Positions 1 through 9,072 of a stretch of DNA of 64,000 nucleotides are shown in pieces. The notes under the pieces are model-generated. The model saw only the letters and a program-made list of their open reading frames with translations, was not told the origin of the DNA and ran no database searches. The first letter of the stretch is position 1. Each line of letters opens with the position of its first letter. Source of the stretch: Kiloniellales bacterium (GTDB taxonomy: Bacteria > Pseudomonadota > Alphaproteobacteria > Kiloniellales > JAKSBE01); the NCBI GenBank assembly GCA_030066685.1, contig JASJBF010000005.1, positions 1-64,000 of the forward strand, written 5' to 3'. Position numbers and translations under genes: made by a program.

Positions 1-37
1 CTGCACCCGCCAGGGTGAGACCCTGGCCGCCGGCTAA
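1..37 (+). other. 3' end of a duplicated SDR gene, cut by the window edge
   Basis: On the plus strand, codons from base 2 read CTRQGETLAAG followed by TAA at 35-37. This is identical in DNA and protein to the C-terminus of the short-chain dehydrogenase on the minus strand at 196. It is either a convergent second copy of that gene or an assembly fold-back. Nothing upstream is visible. Confidence 0.5.
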
Positions 38-232
38 TACCAAGGGGCGTTGATAATTACCCATTTGATGGCGCGCGGCGGCCCGCCGGGTGCGTTGCGA
101 CCCTTGCCCGATGCGGGTGCATCGCGCTGCGAGCCGCGCCTGCCCGGCGGGCCGCCGCGCGCCATCAAATGGGTAATTATCAACGCCCCTTGGTATTAGC
201 CGGCGGCCAGGGTCTCACCCTGGCGGGTGCAG
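1..232. repeat. Perfect 90-bp inverted repeat at the window edge
   Basis: Bases 1-90 are the exact reverse complement of 143-232, with a 52-bp spacer between the arms; pairing stops exactly at 90/143. Each arm holds the last 11 codons and TAA stop of a short-chain dehydrogenase gene plus about 53 bp of flanking sequence. Transcribed, it would fold into a very long hairpin. It may be a real inverted duplication, or a fold-back join if base 1 is a contig end. No integrase or transposase is visible nearby. Confidence 0.9.
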
Positions 233-921
233 TCGGCGGCGGCCAGCTCGACGAAGGCCTCGGTGATCGCCTCCGGCGGCTTCAGGCTCTCCGGATCCTC
301 GCCGGGGAAGGCCTGGGCGCGCATGATCGTGCGCACGACGCCGGGGTCGATCAGATTGACCCGGACCGCGGTCTTGGCGGTCTCGGCGGCGTAGATGCCG
401 ATCAGCATTTCCAGCGCCGCCTTGGAGGTGGCGTAGGCGCCCCAGTAGGGGATCGGCCGGGCGGCGGCGCCCGAGGTCACGAAGATGGCGCGGCCCGCGT
501 CGGAGCGGCGCAGCAGCGGGTCGAGGCTGCGGATCAGCCGGAAATTGGCGGTCAGGTTGACGTCGATGACCGCCTGCCAGGCCGCCGGATCGCCGTGGCC
601 CAGCGGCGACAGGGTGCCGAGGATCCCGGCGTTGCCGACCAGGACGTCGAGCTTGCCGAAGCGTTCGTAGAGCGAGGCGCCCAGGGCGTCGATCCTGTCG
701 AAGTCGCGCAGGTCCAAGGGGACCAAGGTCGCCGGCTTGCCGCCTCCCTGGCGGATCTGGTCGTCGACCTCCTCCAGCCCGCCGACCGTCCGCGCGGTCA
801 GGATCATCTGGGCGCCCTCGGCGGCGAAGCGCCGGGCCACGGCGGCGCCGATGCCGCGCGAGGCGCCCGTCACCAGGGCCAGGCGGCCGTCGAGGCGCCC
901 CTTTGAGGTCTCAGCCGTCAC
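196..921 (-). CDS. Short-chain dehydrogenase/reductase (SDR family)
   Basis: A 241-residue classical SDR, presumably a cytosolic NAD(P)-dependent oxidoreductase; the substrate is not predictable. The Rossmann cofactor loop TGASRGIG lies at residues 18-25, the NAG motif near 97-99, and a Ser...YATSK catalytic set in the middle (Tyr-x-x-x-Lys in WGAYATSKAA). The start is GTG (921-919), 4 bp after the purF stop, so it is probably cotranscribed and translationally coupled with purF. Its last 11 codons lie inside the edge inverted repeat. Related proteins are often annotated as YciK-like or 3-oxoacyl-ACP reductase-like; I see no reason to choose. Confidence 0.9.
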   Translation of the reverse strand: MTAETSKGRLDGRLALVTGASRGIGAAVARRFAAEGAQMILTARTVGGLEEVDDQIRQGGGKPATLVPLDLRDFDRIDALGASLYERFGKLDVLVGNAGILGTLSPLGHGDPAAWQAVIDVNLTANFRLIRSLDPLLRRSDAGRAIFVTSGAAARPIPYWGAYATSKAALEMLIGIYAAETAKTAVRVNLIDPGVVRTIMRAQAFPGEDPESLKPPEAITEAFVELAAADCTRQGETLAAG

Positions 922-925
922 GGGG

Positions 926-2401
926 TCAGGCGAGCTCCGCCAGCAGCGAGAGCTGCCCGGGCGAGTTGTCGGCCAGATCGGTCAGCCGGGTCGGGTAGGC
1001 ACCGGTGAAGCAGGCGTCGCAGAACTGCGGCCGCTCCGGATCGCGTCCCGGCTGGCCCACGGCCCGATAGAGCCCGTCGAGGGAGACGAAGGCCAGGGAA
1101 TCGGCGCCGATGTACTCGGCCATGCCGGCGACGTCGTAGCGCGAAGCCAGGAGCTCGCCGCGCTGAGGCGTGTCGATGCCGTAGAAGCAGGACTGCGTGG
1201 TCGGCGGCGCCGCGATCCGCATGTGGACCTCCTTGGCGCCGGCGGCCCGGACCATCTCGACGATCTTGGCCGAGGTGGTGCCGCGGACGATGGAGTCGTC
1301 GACCAGGATCACCCGGCGGTCCTTGATGAAGGCCCGGTTGGCGTTGTGCTTGAGCCGGACCCCCAGGTGCCGGATGTGGTCGCTCGGCTCGATGAAGGTG
1401 CGGCCGACGTAGTGGTTGCGGATGATCCCCAGCTCGAAGGGGATGCCGGCCTCTTCGGCGTAGCCGATCGCCCCGGGCACGCCGGAATCGGGCACAGGGA
1501 TCACGACGTCGGCCTCGATGGGCTTCTCCCGCGCCAGTTCGGCGCCGATCCGCTTGCGCGCTTCGTAGACGCTGCGCCCCTCGACCACCGAATCGGGCCG
1601 GGCGAAGTAGACGTATTCGAAGATGCAGAAGCGGCTGGCGGCGGCCGGAAAGGGCCTGAGGGAATGGACGCCCGAGTCGTCGAGCACCACCATCTCGCCG
1701 GGTTCGACGTCGCGCAGGTAGTCGGCGCCGATGATGTCCAGGGCGCAGGTCTCGGAGGCAACGATGTGGGCGTCTCCCAGGCGGCCCAGGACCAGGGGGC
1801 GGACTCCCAGGGGATCGCGCACGCCGATGACCGCGGTCTCGGTCATCGAAACCAGCGAATAGGCGCCCTCGATCTGGCGCAGGGCGTCGGTCATGCGGTC
1901 GAGCAGGCCGCCGGCCGGGGAGGTCGCCATGAGGTGGACGATGACCTCGGTGTCTGAGGTCGACTGGAACAGCGAGCCGCGCTTGACCAGCTCGCGGCGC
2001 AGCTGCAGCGCGTTGGTCAGATTGCCGTTGTGGGCCAGGGCGAAGCCGCCGAACTCGAGATCGGCGAAGAGCGGCTGGACGTTGCGCAGGATGGTCTCGC
2101 CCGCGGTCGAGTAGCGTACGTGGCCGATGCCGATCTGGCCGGTGAGGCGGGCCATCAGGGCTTCGCTGGCGAAGATGTCGCCGACCTGGCCGAGGTCCCG
2201 GTGGCTGCGGAACTGGCTCCCGTCGGAGACCACCATGCCCGCGGCCTCCTGGCCGCGGTGCTGCAGCGCGTGGAGACCCAAGGCGATGTGCGCGGCGGCG
2301 TCGCTGCCGGCGCCGAAGATCCCGAAGACGCCACATTCCTCGCGGAGCTTGTCGTCGTCGAAGAGGTCGGCCTTCGGCCGGGGGAGAGCTCTACTGGGCA
2401 C
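926..2401 (-). CDS. purF: Amidophosphoribosyltransferase
   Basis: Catalyses the first committed step of purine synthesis, PRPP plus glutamine to phosphoribosylamine, in the cytosol. The product is 491 residues with a short propeptide ending before Cys23 (REECGVFGIFG), which becomes the N-terminal nucleophile of the class II glutamine amidotransferase domain. ALAHNGNLTNA follows, and the C-terminal phosphoribosyltransferase domain carries the PRPP loop VILVDDSIVRGTT. The start is GTG at 2401, overlapping the end of cvpA by 11 bp. The cvpA-purF pairing is widely conserved and supports one transcript; the SDR gene follows 4 bp downstream. Confidence 0.97.
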   Translation of the reverse strand: MPSRALPRPKADLFDDDKLREECGVFGIFGAGSDAAAHIALGLHALQHRGQEAAGMVVSDGSQFRSHRDLGQVGDIFASEALMARLTGQIGIGHVRYSTAGETILRNVQPLFADLEFGGFALAHNGNLTNALQLRRELVKRGSLFQSTSDTEVIVHLMATSPAGGLLDRMTDALRQIEGAYSLVSMTETAVIGVRDPLGVRPLVLGRLGDAHIVASETCALDIIGADYLRDVEPGEMVVLDDSGVHSLRPFPAAASRFCIFEYVYFARPDSVVEGRSVYEARKRIGAELAREKPIEADVVIPVPDSGVPGAIGYAEEAGIPFELGIIRNHYVGRTFIEPSDHIRHLGVRLKHNANRAFIKDRRVILVDDSIVRGTTSAKIVEMVRAAGAKEVHMRIAAPPTTQSCFYGIDTPQRGELLASRYDVAGMAEYIGADSLAFVSLDGLYRAVGQPGRDPERPQFCDACFTGAYPTRLTDLADNSPGQLSLLAELA

Positions 2402-3050
2402 TTTCGATCAGGCGCTCCATGTTGGCCCGCTCAGCGTCGCGATAGCCTTGGGTTTCGTCCGCGGCCGCGTCCTTCGAGGGCGGCGCGATCAGCAGCTGAT
2501 AGGCGCGCTCGGCGGCCTCGGCGTCGTCCTGGAGGGCGCCAAAACTGCTTCTTTCCTTGAGGATCTCCTCGGGAATGAAGCTCGCGATCAAGCCTGCACC
2601 CTGCTGGATCAGGGGCATGGTGCGGGCTTCGCGCAGGGTCGGCGGCCAGTCCTTGGACGGCACGAAGTAGTCGACCGCCAGCCACAGGGCCGAGACAATC
2701 AGTGCGCCGCGTAGGATTCCGAAGATGAAGCCGAGGCTCCGGTTGAGCGGCTGCAGCTCGCTGCCGTGGATCGGCCGCGACACGAAATGGGCGATGATCG
2801 ACAGGCCGATCAGCACGGTCAGGAAGATCATCAGGCCGCCGGCGATATCGGCCACCACCTCGATGGAGATGAGCTGGCGCATCAGCGGCTGCACCAAGGG
2901 CAGCCCGGCATAGGTGGCGACGCCTGCGACGACCCAGGACAGCAGCACCAGAAGCTCGCGCAGGAACCCGCGCAGAAAGGCGAAGAGCCCCGAAAGCACG
3001 AGGATCGCGACCACGACCAGGTCGGTAACGTTGATCGGGAAGGACTCCAT
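2391..3050 (-). CDS. cvpA: CvpA family inner-membrane protein
   Basis: A 219-residue membrane protein with about four hydrophobic helices in the first 150 residues (starting at DLVVVAILVLSGLFAFLRG) and a charged, probably cytosolic tail. CvpA proteins are linked to colicin V production, bile and envelope stress tolerance, and sit next to purF in many proteobacteria. I start at the ATG at 3050 because a GGGAGAAGG-type ribosome site lies about 10 bases upstream; an in-frame start 27 bases earlier would add an arginine-rich leader without a better site. It overlaps purF by 11 bp. Confidence 0.92.
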   Translation of the reverse strand: MESFPINVTDLVVVAILVLSGLFAFLRGFLRELLVLLSWVVAGVATYAGLPLVQPLMRQLISIEVVADIAGGLMIFLTVLIGLSIIAHFVSRPIHGSELQPLNRSLGFIFGILRGALIVSALWLAVDYFVPSKDWPPTLREARTMPLIQQGAGLIASFIPEEILKERSSFGALQDDAEAAERAYQLLIAPPSKDAAADETQGYRDAERANMERLIESAQ

Positions 3051-3135
3051 GGGCGCTCGCCTTCTCCCGCTGGGCACCGTCTAGCGCAGAAAGGTCCCCG
3101 CTGGCAATGCCGGCGTGGCCGGCCCCGACCGGCTC

Positions 3136-4542
3136 CTAGTCCGGCATCTCCGCAAAAAAATCAAACAGATCAAGCAAGTGCCGGATCTCCTTCAGGGTCA
3201 TCCCCGAGCCCTCGGGCTGATCCTTGCGCCGACGGGCAGGCCGCAGCGCGGTGGTGAAGCCCAGCTTCGCGGCCTCCTTGAGGCGCGCCTCGGCCTGGCT
3301 GACCGGCCGGACCTCGCCGGACAGCCCGATCTCGCCGAACACGACGCAGCCCTCGGGCAGGGCGCGGTCCCGGGCCGAGGAGACCAGGGCGGCGGCAACC
3401 GCCAGATCGGCCGCCGGCTCGGTGATCCTGAGCCCGCCGGCGACGTTGAGGTAGACGTCCTTGCCGGCCAGGTTCAGGCCGCAGCGGGCTTCAAGCACCG
3501 CCAGGACCATCGACAGGCGACCGGCATCCCAGCCGACCACGGCCCGGCGCGGCGTTGCCAGGGGCGAGGCCGAGACCAGGGCCTCGATCTCGACCAGGAC
3601 CGGCCGGGTGCCCTCCAGGCCGGCAAAGACCGCCGCCCCTGAGATATTGGTGTTGCGCTCGGCCAGGAAAAGGGCCGAGGGGTTCGCCACCTCCTGCAGG
3701 CCGCGGTCGGTCATCTCGAAGACGCCGATCTCGTCGGTCGGCCCGAAGCGGTTCTTGGTCGCGCGCAGCAGACGGAACTGGTGGCTGCGCTCGCCTTCGA
3801 AGGTAAGGACGGCGTCGACCATGTGCTCCAGGACCTTGGGGCCGGCGATCACGCCGTCCTTGGTGACGTGGCCGACCAGGAGCAGGGCGAAGCCGCGCTG
3901 CTTGGCCAGGCGGATCAGCTCCTGGGCGCTGGCCCGGACCTGGGACACCGTGCCGGGCGCCGAGTCCAGGCTGTCGACGTACATGGTCTGGATCGAGTCG
4001 ATGATCGCGACCTGCGGTGCCTGCGCGCTGTCCAGGGTGGCCAGGATGTCCCGGACCGAGGTCGCCGCCGCCAGCTGCACCCGGCTTTCTGCCAGCGCCA
4101 GGCGCGCGGCCCGCAGGCGGATCTGGTCGACCGCCTCCTCGCCGGAGAAGTAGGCGCAGGCGAGACCGGCTTCGGGGCCGTCCTGTGCCCCCGCTCCGGT
4201 CAGGGCCGCGGCCACCTGGAGCAGCAGGGTCGACTTGCCGATGCCGGGATCGCCGCCGACCAGGATCGCCGAGCCCGGCACCAGCCCGCCGCCGCAGACC
4301 CGGTCGAACTCGAGGATGCCGCTATGCCGCCGGGGCAGGGGCGCTTCGCTGCCTTCAAGGCCGACCAGATCGATCGGCCGTCCGGCCTTGCGCTGGCCGC
4401 GGCTCAGGCCGCCCGGCAGGCTGTCGCGCCCGGTCTCCTCGACGATGCTGTTCCATTCGCCGCAGCCCTCGCAGCGGCCCGACCAGCGCACGTGGGCGGT
4501 GCCGCAGGACTGACAGACGAAGCGTGGCGCAGCCTTTGCCAA
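3136..4542 (-). CDS. radA: DNA repair protein RadA
   Basis: A RecA-like ATPase that promotes branch migration during recombination repair. The 468 residues hold an N-terminal C4 zinc finger (Cys10, 13, 24, 27), Walker A GGDPGIGKS at 96-104, the RadA signature KNRFG at 263-267 and a Lon-like C-terminal domain. The start is TTG at 4542. No ATG, GTG or other TTG exists in frame before the upstream stop (which is shared with the mlaF stop at 4585-4587), so TTG is the only standard choice, with AGAGGG just upstream. It lies 42 bp after mlaF on the same strand. Confidence 0.96.
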   Translation of the reverse strand: MAKAAPRFVCQSCGTAHVRWSGRCEGCGEWNSIVEETGRDSLPGGLSRGQRKAGRPIDLVGLEGSEAPLPRRHSGILEFDRVCGGGLVPGSAILVGGDPGIGKSTLLLQVAAALTGAGAQDGPEAGLACAYFSGEEAVDQIRLRAARLALAESRVQLAAATSVRDILATLDSAQAPQVAIIDSIQTMYVDSLDSAPGTVSQVRASAQELIRLAKQRGFALLLVGHVTKDGVIAGPKVLEHMVDAVLTFEGERSHQFRLLRATKNRFGPTDEIGVFEMTDRGLQEVANPSALFLAERNTNISGAAVFAGLEGTRPVLVEIEALVSASPLATPRRAVVGWDAGRLSMVLAVLEARCGLNLAGKDVYLNVAGGLRITEPAADLAVAAALVSSARDRALPEGCVVFGEIGLSGEVRPVSQAEARLKEAAKLGFTTALRPARRRKDQPEGSGMTLKEIRHLLDLFDFFAEMPD

Positions 4543-4584
4543 GACCCTCTGATCCGCAAGTGTTACGAGTCGTCGCTCTGCCGC

Positions 4585-5367
4585 CTAGAGCGGCTCAACG
4601 GCCATGCGTATCGGCCCTTCGGCCCGGCCGTGGATGAACTGGTCCACGTGGTCGTTGCCGGAGCGGTCGACCTCGGCCACCGAGCCGGCCCAAATGATCT
4701 TACCCTCGAAGAGCATCGCGATGCGATGGGCGATCTTGCGGGCGCTGGCCATGTCGTGGGTGATCGACAAGGCCGTGGCGCCCAGCTCGTGGACGCACTC
4801 GACGATCAGGTCGTTGATGACGTCGCCCATGATCGGATCGAGGCCGGTGGTCGGCTCGTCGAAGAAGATGATCTCGGGCTCGGTCGCGATCGCCCGGGCC
4901 AGACCGACGCGCTTGCGCATGCCGCCCGAGAGTTCGGCCGGTCCGAGCTCGGCGACGTCCGGACCGAGGCCGACCGCGGCCAGCTTCTCCAAGGCGATCT
5001 GCTTGGCCAGGGCGCGCTGCATGCCTTCGCCCTGGATCAGGCCAAAGGCGACGTTCTCCCAGACCGGCAGGGAATCGAAGAGCGCGGCGTTCTGAAACAG
5101 CATGCCGAACTTGCGCATGACCGCGTCCTGCTCCTCGCCGCGCAGGCCGACCACGTTCTCGCCGTCGACCTCGATGGTCCCGGCGTCCGGCTCCAGCAGG
5201 CCCAGGATGCACTTCAGCAGGACCGACTTGCCGGTGCCCGAGCCGCCGATCACGACCACCGACTCGCCGACGCCGACATCCAGGTCGAGCCCTCTGAGCA
5301 CATGCTTCTCGCCAAAGGCCTTGTGCAAGCCCCGGATCCTGATCTTTGGCACGTCGGGCGATTTCAT
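4585..5367 (-). CDS. mlaF: ABC transporter ATPase of the Mla phospholipid system
   Basis: Cytosolic ATPase of a MlaFEDB/Ttg2-type lipid transporter that helps keep outer-membrane lipid asymmetry. The 260 residues show Walker A GGSGTGKS (41-48), signature LSGGM (146-150), Walker B IIFFDE (166-171) with EPTTGLDP, and the switch His in SITHDMA. It overlaps the permease gene by 4 bp (ATGA), so translation is coupled. No MlaD (MCE) or MlaC gene lies in the window, so the rest of the system must be encoded elsewhere. An alternative role in toluene or organic solvent tolerance is how relatives are sometimes annotated. Confidence 0.93.
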   Translation of the reverse strand: MKSPDVPKIRIRGLHKAFGEKHVLRGLDLDVGVGESVVVIGGSGTGKSVLLKCILGLLEPDAGTIEVDGENVVGLRGEEQDAVMRKFGMLFQNAALFDSLPVWENVAFGLIQGEGMQRALAKQIALEKLAAVGLGPDVAELGPAELSGGMRKRVGLARAIATEPEIIFFDEPTTGLDPIMGDVINDLIVECVHELGATALSITHDMASARKIAHRIAMLFEGKIIWAGSVAEVDRSGNDHVDQFIHGRAEGPIRMAVEPL

Positions 5368-6137
5368 CGGGCGAAGAAAGCCTCGGTGATGATGTAGTTG
5401 AAGCTGAGGATCAGGATCGACGCCGAAACCACGGCGTTGGTGGTCGCGGCGCCCACGCCCTGCGCGCCGCCGCGCGAATAGAAGCCGTGGTAGCAGCCCA
5501 TCAGGGTGACCAGGAACCCGAAAACGGCGGCCTTCACCAGGCCTGAGATCACGTCCTGGGCCTCCATGAAGTCGACGGTGTTGGTCAGGTAGTTCGAGGG
5601 ATTGAAACCCAGCTTGTAGACCGAGACCACGTAGCCGCCGAAGACGCCGATGACGTCGGCGACCAGGACCAGGAGCGGCAGCATGGTCAAGCCGGCGATC
5701 AGCCGCGGCGCGATCAGGTACTTGTAGGGATTGGTCGCCAGGGTCGAGAGGGCGTCGATCTGCTCGGTCACCCGCATGGTTCCGATCTCGGCCGCCATGG
5801 CAGCGCCGATGCGGCCGGCGACCATCAGGCCCGCCAGCACCGGACCAAGCTCGCGGGTGATCGAGACCACGACCACGTTGGGAATCGCGCTCTCGGCCGA
5901 GAAGCGGGCGAAGCCGGTGTAGCTCTGCAGGGCCAGAACCATGCCGGTGAAGATCGCGGTCAGGCCGACCACGGGCAGGGAGTAGTAGCCGATCTCGACC
6001 ATCTGCCTGAGGATCAGCCGGGGGTAGAGCGGCGCCCGAAAGCAGCTGAAGACCGAGGCCAGGGAGAAGATCGTCACCCGGCCGGTTGCGGCCAGAAAGA
6101 ACAGGAAGGTGCGGCCTATCGGCTGAAGAATCGGCAT
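5364..6137 (-). CDS. mlaE: MlaE-family ABC transporter permease
   Basis: A 257-residue inner-membrane permease partnering MlaF in phospholipid transport. About five to six hydrophobic segments are visible, and the conserved family region runs from TRELGPVLAGLMVAGR through GAAMAAEIGTM to the ALSTLATNPYKYL segment. It has the family's usual length. The downstream mlaF start overlaps its last codon. It sits 4 bp after alr on the same strand, so alr, mlaE and mlaF may share a transcript. Confidence 0.93.
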   Translation of the reverse strand: MPILQPIGRTFLFFLAATGRVTIFSLASVFSCFRAPLYPRLILRQMVEIGYYSLPVVGLTAIFTGMVLALQSYTGFARFSAESAIPNVVVVSITRELGPVLAGLMVAGRIGAAMAAEIGTMRVTEQIDALSTLATNPYKYLIAPRLIAGLTMLPLLVLVADVIGVFGGYVVSVYKLGFNPSNYLTNTVDFMEAQDVISGLVKAAVFGFLVTLMGCYHGFYSRGGAQGVGAATTNAVVSASILILSFNYIITEAFFAR

Positions 6138-6141
6138 GGCG

Positions 6142-7275
6142 TCACGCGCTGAGATAGACGCGCCGATAGCGGCGCCCGAGTGAGGTGAGGATCTCGTAGC
6201 CGATCGTCCCGGCCTCCTCGGCCAGGCGATCGAGGCCGTCGCCGGGTGCGATCAGGTCGACCGGCGCTCCGGGACGGACGTTCTCGGCCGGCACCTTGGT
6301 CACATCCAGAGTGATCAAGTCCATGGATATCCGTCCCACGACCGGTGCCGCGTTGTCGCCTAGAAAGGCGGTGCCGCGGTTCGACAGCGATCTGAGGTAA
6401 CCATCAGCATAGCCGACCGCGACCGTCGCAATGCGGGTCGGCCCCGCCGCGCGAAAGGCGGCACCATATCCAACGGTCGTGGGGGCGTCAATCTCGCGCA
6501 CCTGCAGGATTCTTGCTTGCAGCCGAACCACTTGTGCCATGGGGTTGGTCTGACCCGGGGTCGGGTTGACGCCGTAGAGGGCGACCCCGGGCCGGGCGAG
6601 TTGGAAGTGGAACTCGGCCCCCAAGAAGATTCCTGAGGAGTTGGCGAAGCTGGCCGGCAAGGCCGGCAGGCGCGCCCGGGCGGCTTCGAATAGGGCCAAC
6701 TGCTCGCGGTTCTTCGGGTTCTCCGCCTCCTCGGCACAGGCAAGGTGGCTCATCACCAGCAGCGGATCCAGGCCGTCCAGCCGGCCGGGCTCCTCGGCCA
6801 GCACGTCCAGCTCGGACGGCGGCAGGCCGAGACGGCTCATCCCGCTGTCGACATGGATCGCCGCCGGCAGGGCCGAGCCGGCGGCCAGCGCGGCCTCCCG
6901 CCAGGCCGCGATCTGGCCGAGGCTGTTGAGGACCGGGATCAATCCGGCGGCCTGGAAGTCGGGGCCGAGCCCGGCCTCGAAGCCGCTCAGGATAAAGATG
7001 CGGGGCGCCGGCTCGACACCCGCCAAGGCCTCGCGCAGGGCCAGGCCCTCGAAGGGCAGAGCGACGAAGAAGTCGCGGACGCCGGCATCTGCCAGCGCCG
7101 GGCCGACCTGCGTCACGCCCAGGCCATAGGCGTCTGCCTTGACCACGGCGGCGCAGGCGGCGCGCGCCAGTTTCTTGCAGAGCCGGCGGTAGTTTTCCTG
7201 GATGGCGTCCAGGTCGATGGTCAGCAGGGCGCCGTGGCGGAGCAGCTCGGCGTCGGGCCCGTCAGTAGGGGCCAT
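6142..7275 (-). CDS. alr: Alanine racemase
   Basis: PLP-dependent cytosolic enzyme interconverting L- and D-alanine for peptidoglycan. The 377 residues contain the PLP-binding lysine in AAVVKADAYGLG (Lys46) and the opposing catalytic tyrosine in VGYGAAFRA (Tyr270). The N-terminal TIM barrel and C-terminal beta domain have normal length. The ATG start at 7275 lies inside the last codons of dnaB, a 14-bp overlap that fits the common dnaB-alr arrangement of alphaproteobacteria. Confidence 0.96.
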   Translation of the reverse strand: MAPTDGPDAELLRHGALLTIDLDAIQENYRRLCKKLARAACAAVVKADAYGLGVTQVGPALADAGVRDFFVALPFEGLALREALAGVEPAPRIFILSGFEAGLGPDFQAAGLIPVLNSLGQIAAWREAALAAGSALPAAIHVDSGMSRLGLPPSELDVLAEEPGRLDGLDPLLVMSHLACAEEAENPKNREQLALFEAARARLPALPASFANSSGIFLGAEFHFQLARPGVALYGVNPTPGQTNPMAQVVRLQARILQVREIDAPTTVGYGAAFRAAGPTRIATVAVGYADGYLRSLSNRGTAFLGDNAAPVVGRISMDLITLDVTKVPAENVRPGAPVDLIAPGDGLDRLAEEAGTIGYEILTSLGRRYRRVYLSA

Positions 7276-8749
7276 CGGGCAGGTGCTCTGAGTCGACGTA
7301 GTTGCTGAACTTCGTCGTCGCGCCTTCGAAGGCCAAGCGCACGGTACCGGTCGGCCCGTGGCGCTGCTTGCCGATGATCACCTCGGCCATGCCGTAGACC
7401 TTCTCGCAGCGCTCCTGCCAGGCTTGGAAGCGCTGGTGGAACTTCTCCTCGCTCTCATCGGCCTTCTGGCCCGGCTGGCTGCGCTCCAGGTAGTACTGCT
7501 CTCGGAAAACGAACATCACCACGTCGGCGTCCTGCTCGATCGAGCCGGACTCCCGCAGGTCGGCCAGCTGCGGGCGCTTGTCGTCGCGCTGCTCGACCGC
7601 GCGGGATAGCTGCGACAGCGCGACCACCGGCACGTTGAGCTCCTTGGCGATGGCCTTCAGGCCGCGGGTGATGTCGGAGATCTCCTGGACCCGGTTCTCG
7701 GTCGCCCGGCCCGCGGTCGGCCGCATCAGCTGCAGGTAGTCGACCACGATCATCGACAGGCCCTTCTGGCGCTTCAGACGCCGGGCGCGAGTCCGCAGCT
7801 GGCTGACCGAGATCGCCGGCGTGTCGTCGATGAACAGCGGGACGCGCTCCAGCTTGTGGCTCGCTTGCACGATGGCGCCGAAGTCCTCGTTCGACATCTC
7901 GCCGCGGCGGATCTTCTCGGACGGCACCCGGCTCTCCTCGGACAGAAGGCGGGTCGCCAGCTGCTCGGCCGACATCTCCAGCGAGAAGAAGCCGACCACC
8001 GCGCCGTCCTTGCCCTTGGTCTCGAGGTTCTTGCGCCCGGCGTTGAAGGCGATGTTGGTCGCGAGCGCCGTCTTGCCCATCGAGGGCCGGCCGGCGAGGA
8101 TAATCAGGTCGCTGGAGTGGAGGCCGCCCAGCAGCTTGTCGAGGTCGGTGAACTCGGTCGCCACGCCCGACAGTCCGCCGTCGCGCTTGAAGGCGGCCTG
8201 CGCCATGTCGAGGGCCGTGGTCAGCGCGGTCTTGAACTCCTGGAATCCGCCTTCGGTCTGGCCTTCCTCGGCCAGGCGGTAGAGCTGCTCCTCGCAGGCC
8301 TCGATCTGGTCGCCCGCGTCCTGCTCCAACTCGACGTCGAAGGCGTCGTTGACCATGTCCTCGCCGAGCGCGATCAGCTGCCGGCGCAGGTAGAGGTCGT
8401 GGATCACCTTGCCGTAGTCGACGGCGTTGATGATCGAGGGCACGGCGGCGATCAGCTGGGCCAGGTACTGGGCGCCGCCGACCTCGGCGAGAGTCTCGTC
8501 GCGCTCGAAGTAGCCCTTCAAGGTGACCGCGTCGGCGATCTGGCCGCGCTCGATCATCTGGCCGCAGGCGGCGTAGATGCGGCCATGAGTCGCGTGCGCG
8601 AAGTGATCGGGGATCAGAAAGTCCGAGACCTTCTCGAAGGCGGCGTTGTTGGCGAGTATCGCGCCGAGCAGGGCCTGTTCCGCTTCGTAGTTGACCGGCG
8701 GGCTCCGGTAGTCACCGGGCTCGACCCTCTCGCGCAACTGCAAGACCAA
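7262..8749 (-). CDS. dnaB: Replicative DNA helicase DnaB
   Basis: Hexameric 5'-3' helicase of the replication fork. The 495 residues comprise the N-terminal helical domain (NYEAEQALLGAIL at 20-32), Walker A GRPSMGKT (220-227), Walker B MIVVDYLQLM and the ESGSIEQDADVVMF region. No intein interrupts the P-loop domain. The start appears to be TTG at 8749 with a purine-rich GAGGGGGTGG stretch upstream; a TTG two codons later is also possible. It overlaps alr by 14 bp. The transcript must begin in the 323-bp gap upstream. Confidence 0.97.
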   Translation of the reverse strand: MVLQLRERVEPGDYRSPPVNYEAEQALLGAILANNAAFEKVSDFLIPDHFAHATHGRIYAACGQMIERGQIADAVTLKGYFERDETLAEVGGAQYLAQLIAAVPSIINAVDYGKVIHDLYLRRQLIALGEDMVNDAFDVELEQDAGDQIEACEEQLYRLAEEGQTEGGFQEFKTALTTALDMAQAAFKRDGGLSGVATEFTDLDKLLGGLHSSDLIILAGRPSMGKTALATNIAFNAGRKNLETKGKDGAVVGFFSLEMSAEQLATRLLSEESRVPSEKIRRGEMSNEDFGAIVQASHKLERVPLFIDDTPAISVSQLRTRARRLKRQKGLSMIVVDYLQLMRPTAGRATENRVQEISDITRGLKAIAKELNVPVVALSQLSRAVEQRDDKRPQLADLRESGSIEQDADVVMFVFREQYYLERSQPGQKADESEEKFHQRFQAWQERCEKVYGMAEVIIGKQRHGPTGTVRLAFEGATTKFSNYVDSEHLPDGPY

Positions 8750-9072
8750 GTTACCACCCCCTCTCTGAGCAAGGCGCCGAAGCTAGCAAAGCCGAGCCGG
8801 ATGGCCCAGCCGCAATTCCCGGAATAAACAGAAGGAAGACGGGGATAAGTCGCAAAGCCATCGTGCGCCGGGCCCAATCGTCACGCGCCGCAAAGTCGCG
8901 ACGCGAAGTCGGAGTCGCCGGTTAGAGACTACGGCGCGCCTGCGTCCGGCTCAACCTTGGCCGCCGCCCTGCGCAGAAAACCGGGACGGAGAAAAAGGCC
9001 GGGCCTAGGGCCCGACCTCATTTCGTGATCGACGTCTTCGCGACTCGGACGGCGCGGCGCGCCCGTGATGGA
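8750..9072. other. Intergenic gap between dnaB and rplI
   Basis: This 323-bp stretch separates two minus-strand units. It contains the rho-independent terminator of the ribosomal protein operon at its right end and should hold the dnaB promoter at its left end, although no convincing -35/-10 pair was picked out. A 9-bp inverted repeat (9022-9030 with 9070-9078) brackets the rplI stop codon. No gene-like reading frame was seen. Confidence 0.6.
8991..9017 (-). terminator. Rho-independent terminator after rpsF-rpsR-rplI
   Basis: Read on the minus strand the sequence forms GGTCGGGCC-CTA-GGCCCGGCC with one mismatched pair, followed at once by TTTTTC. It lies about 55 bp after the rplI stop in the direction of transcription, where an end for the ribosomal operon is expected. 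Confidence 0.85.
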
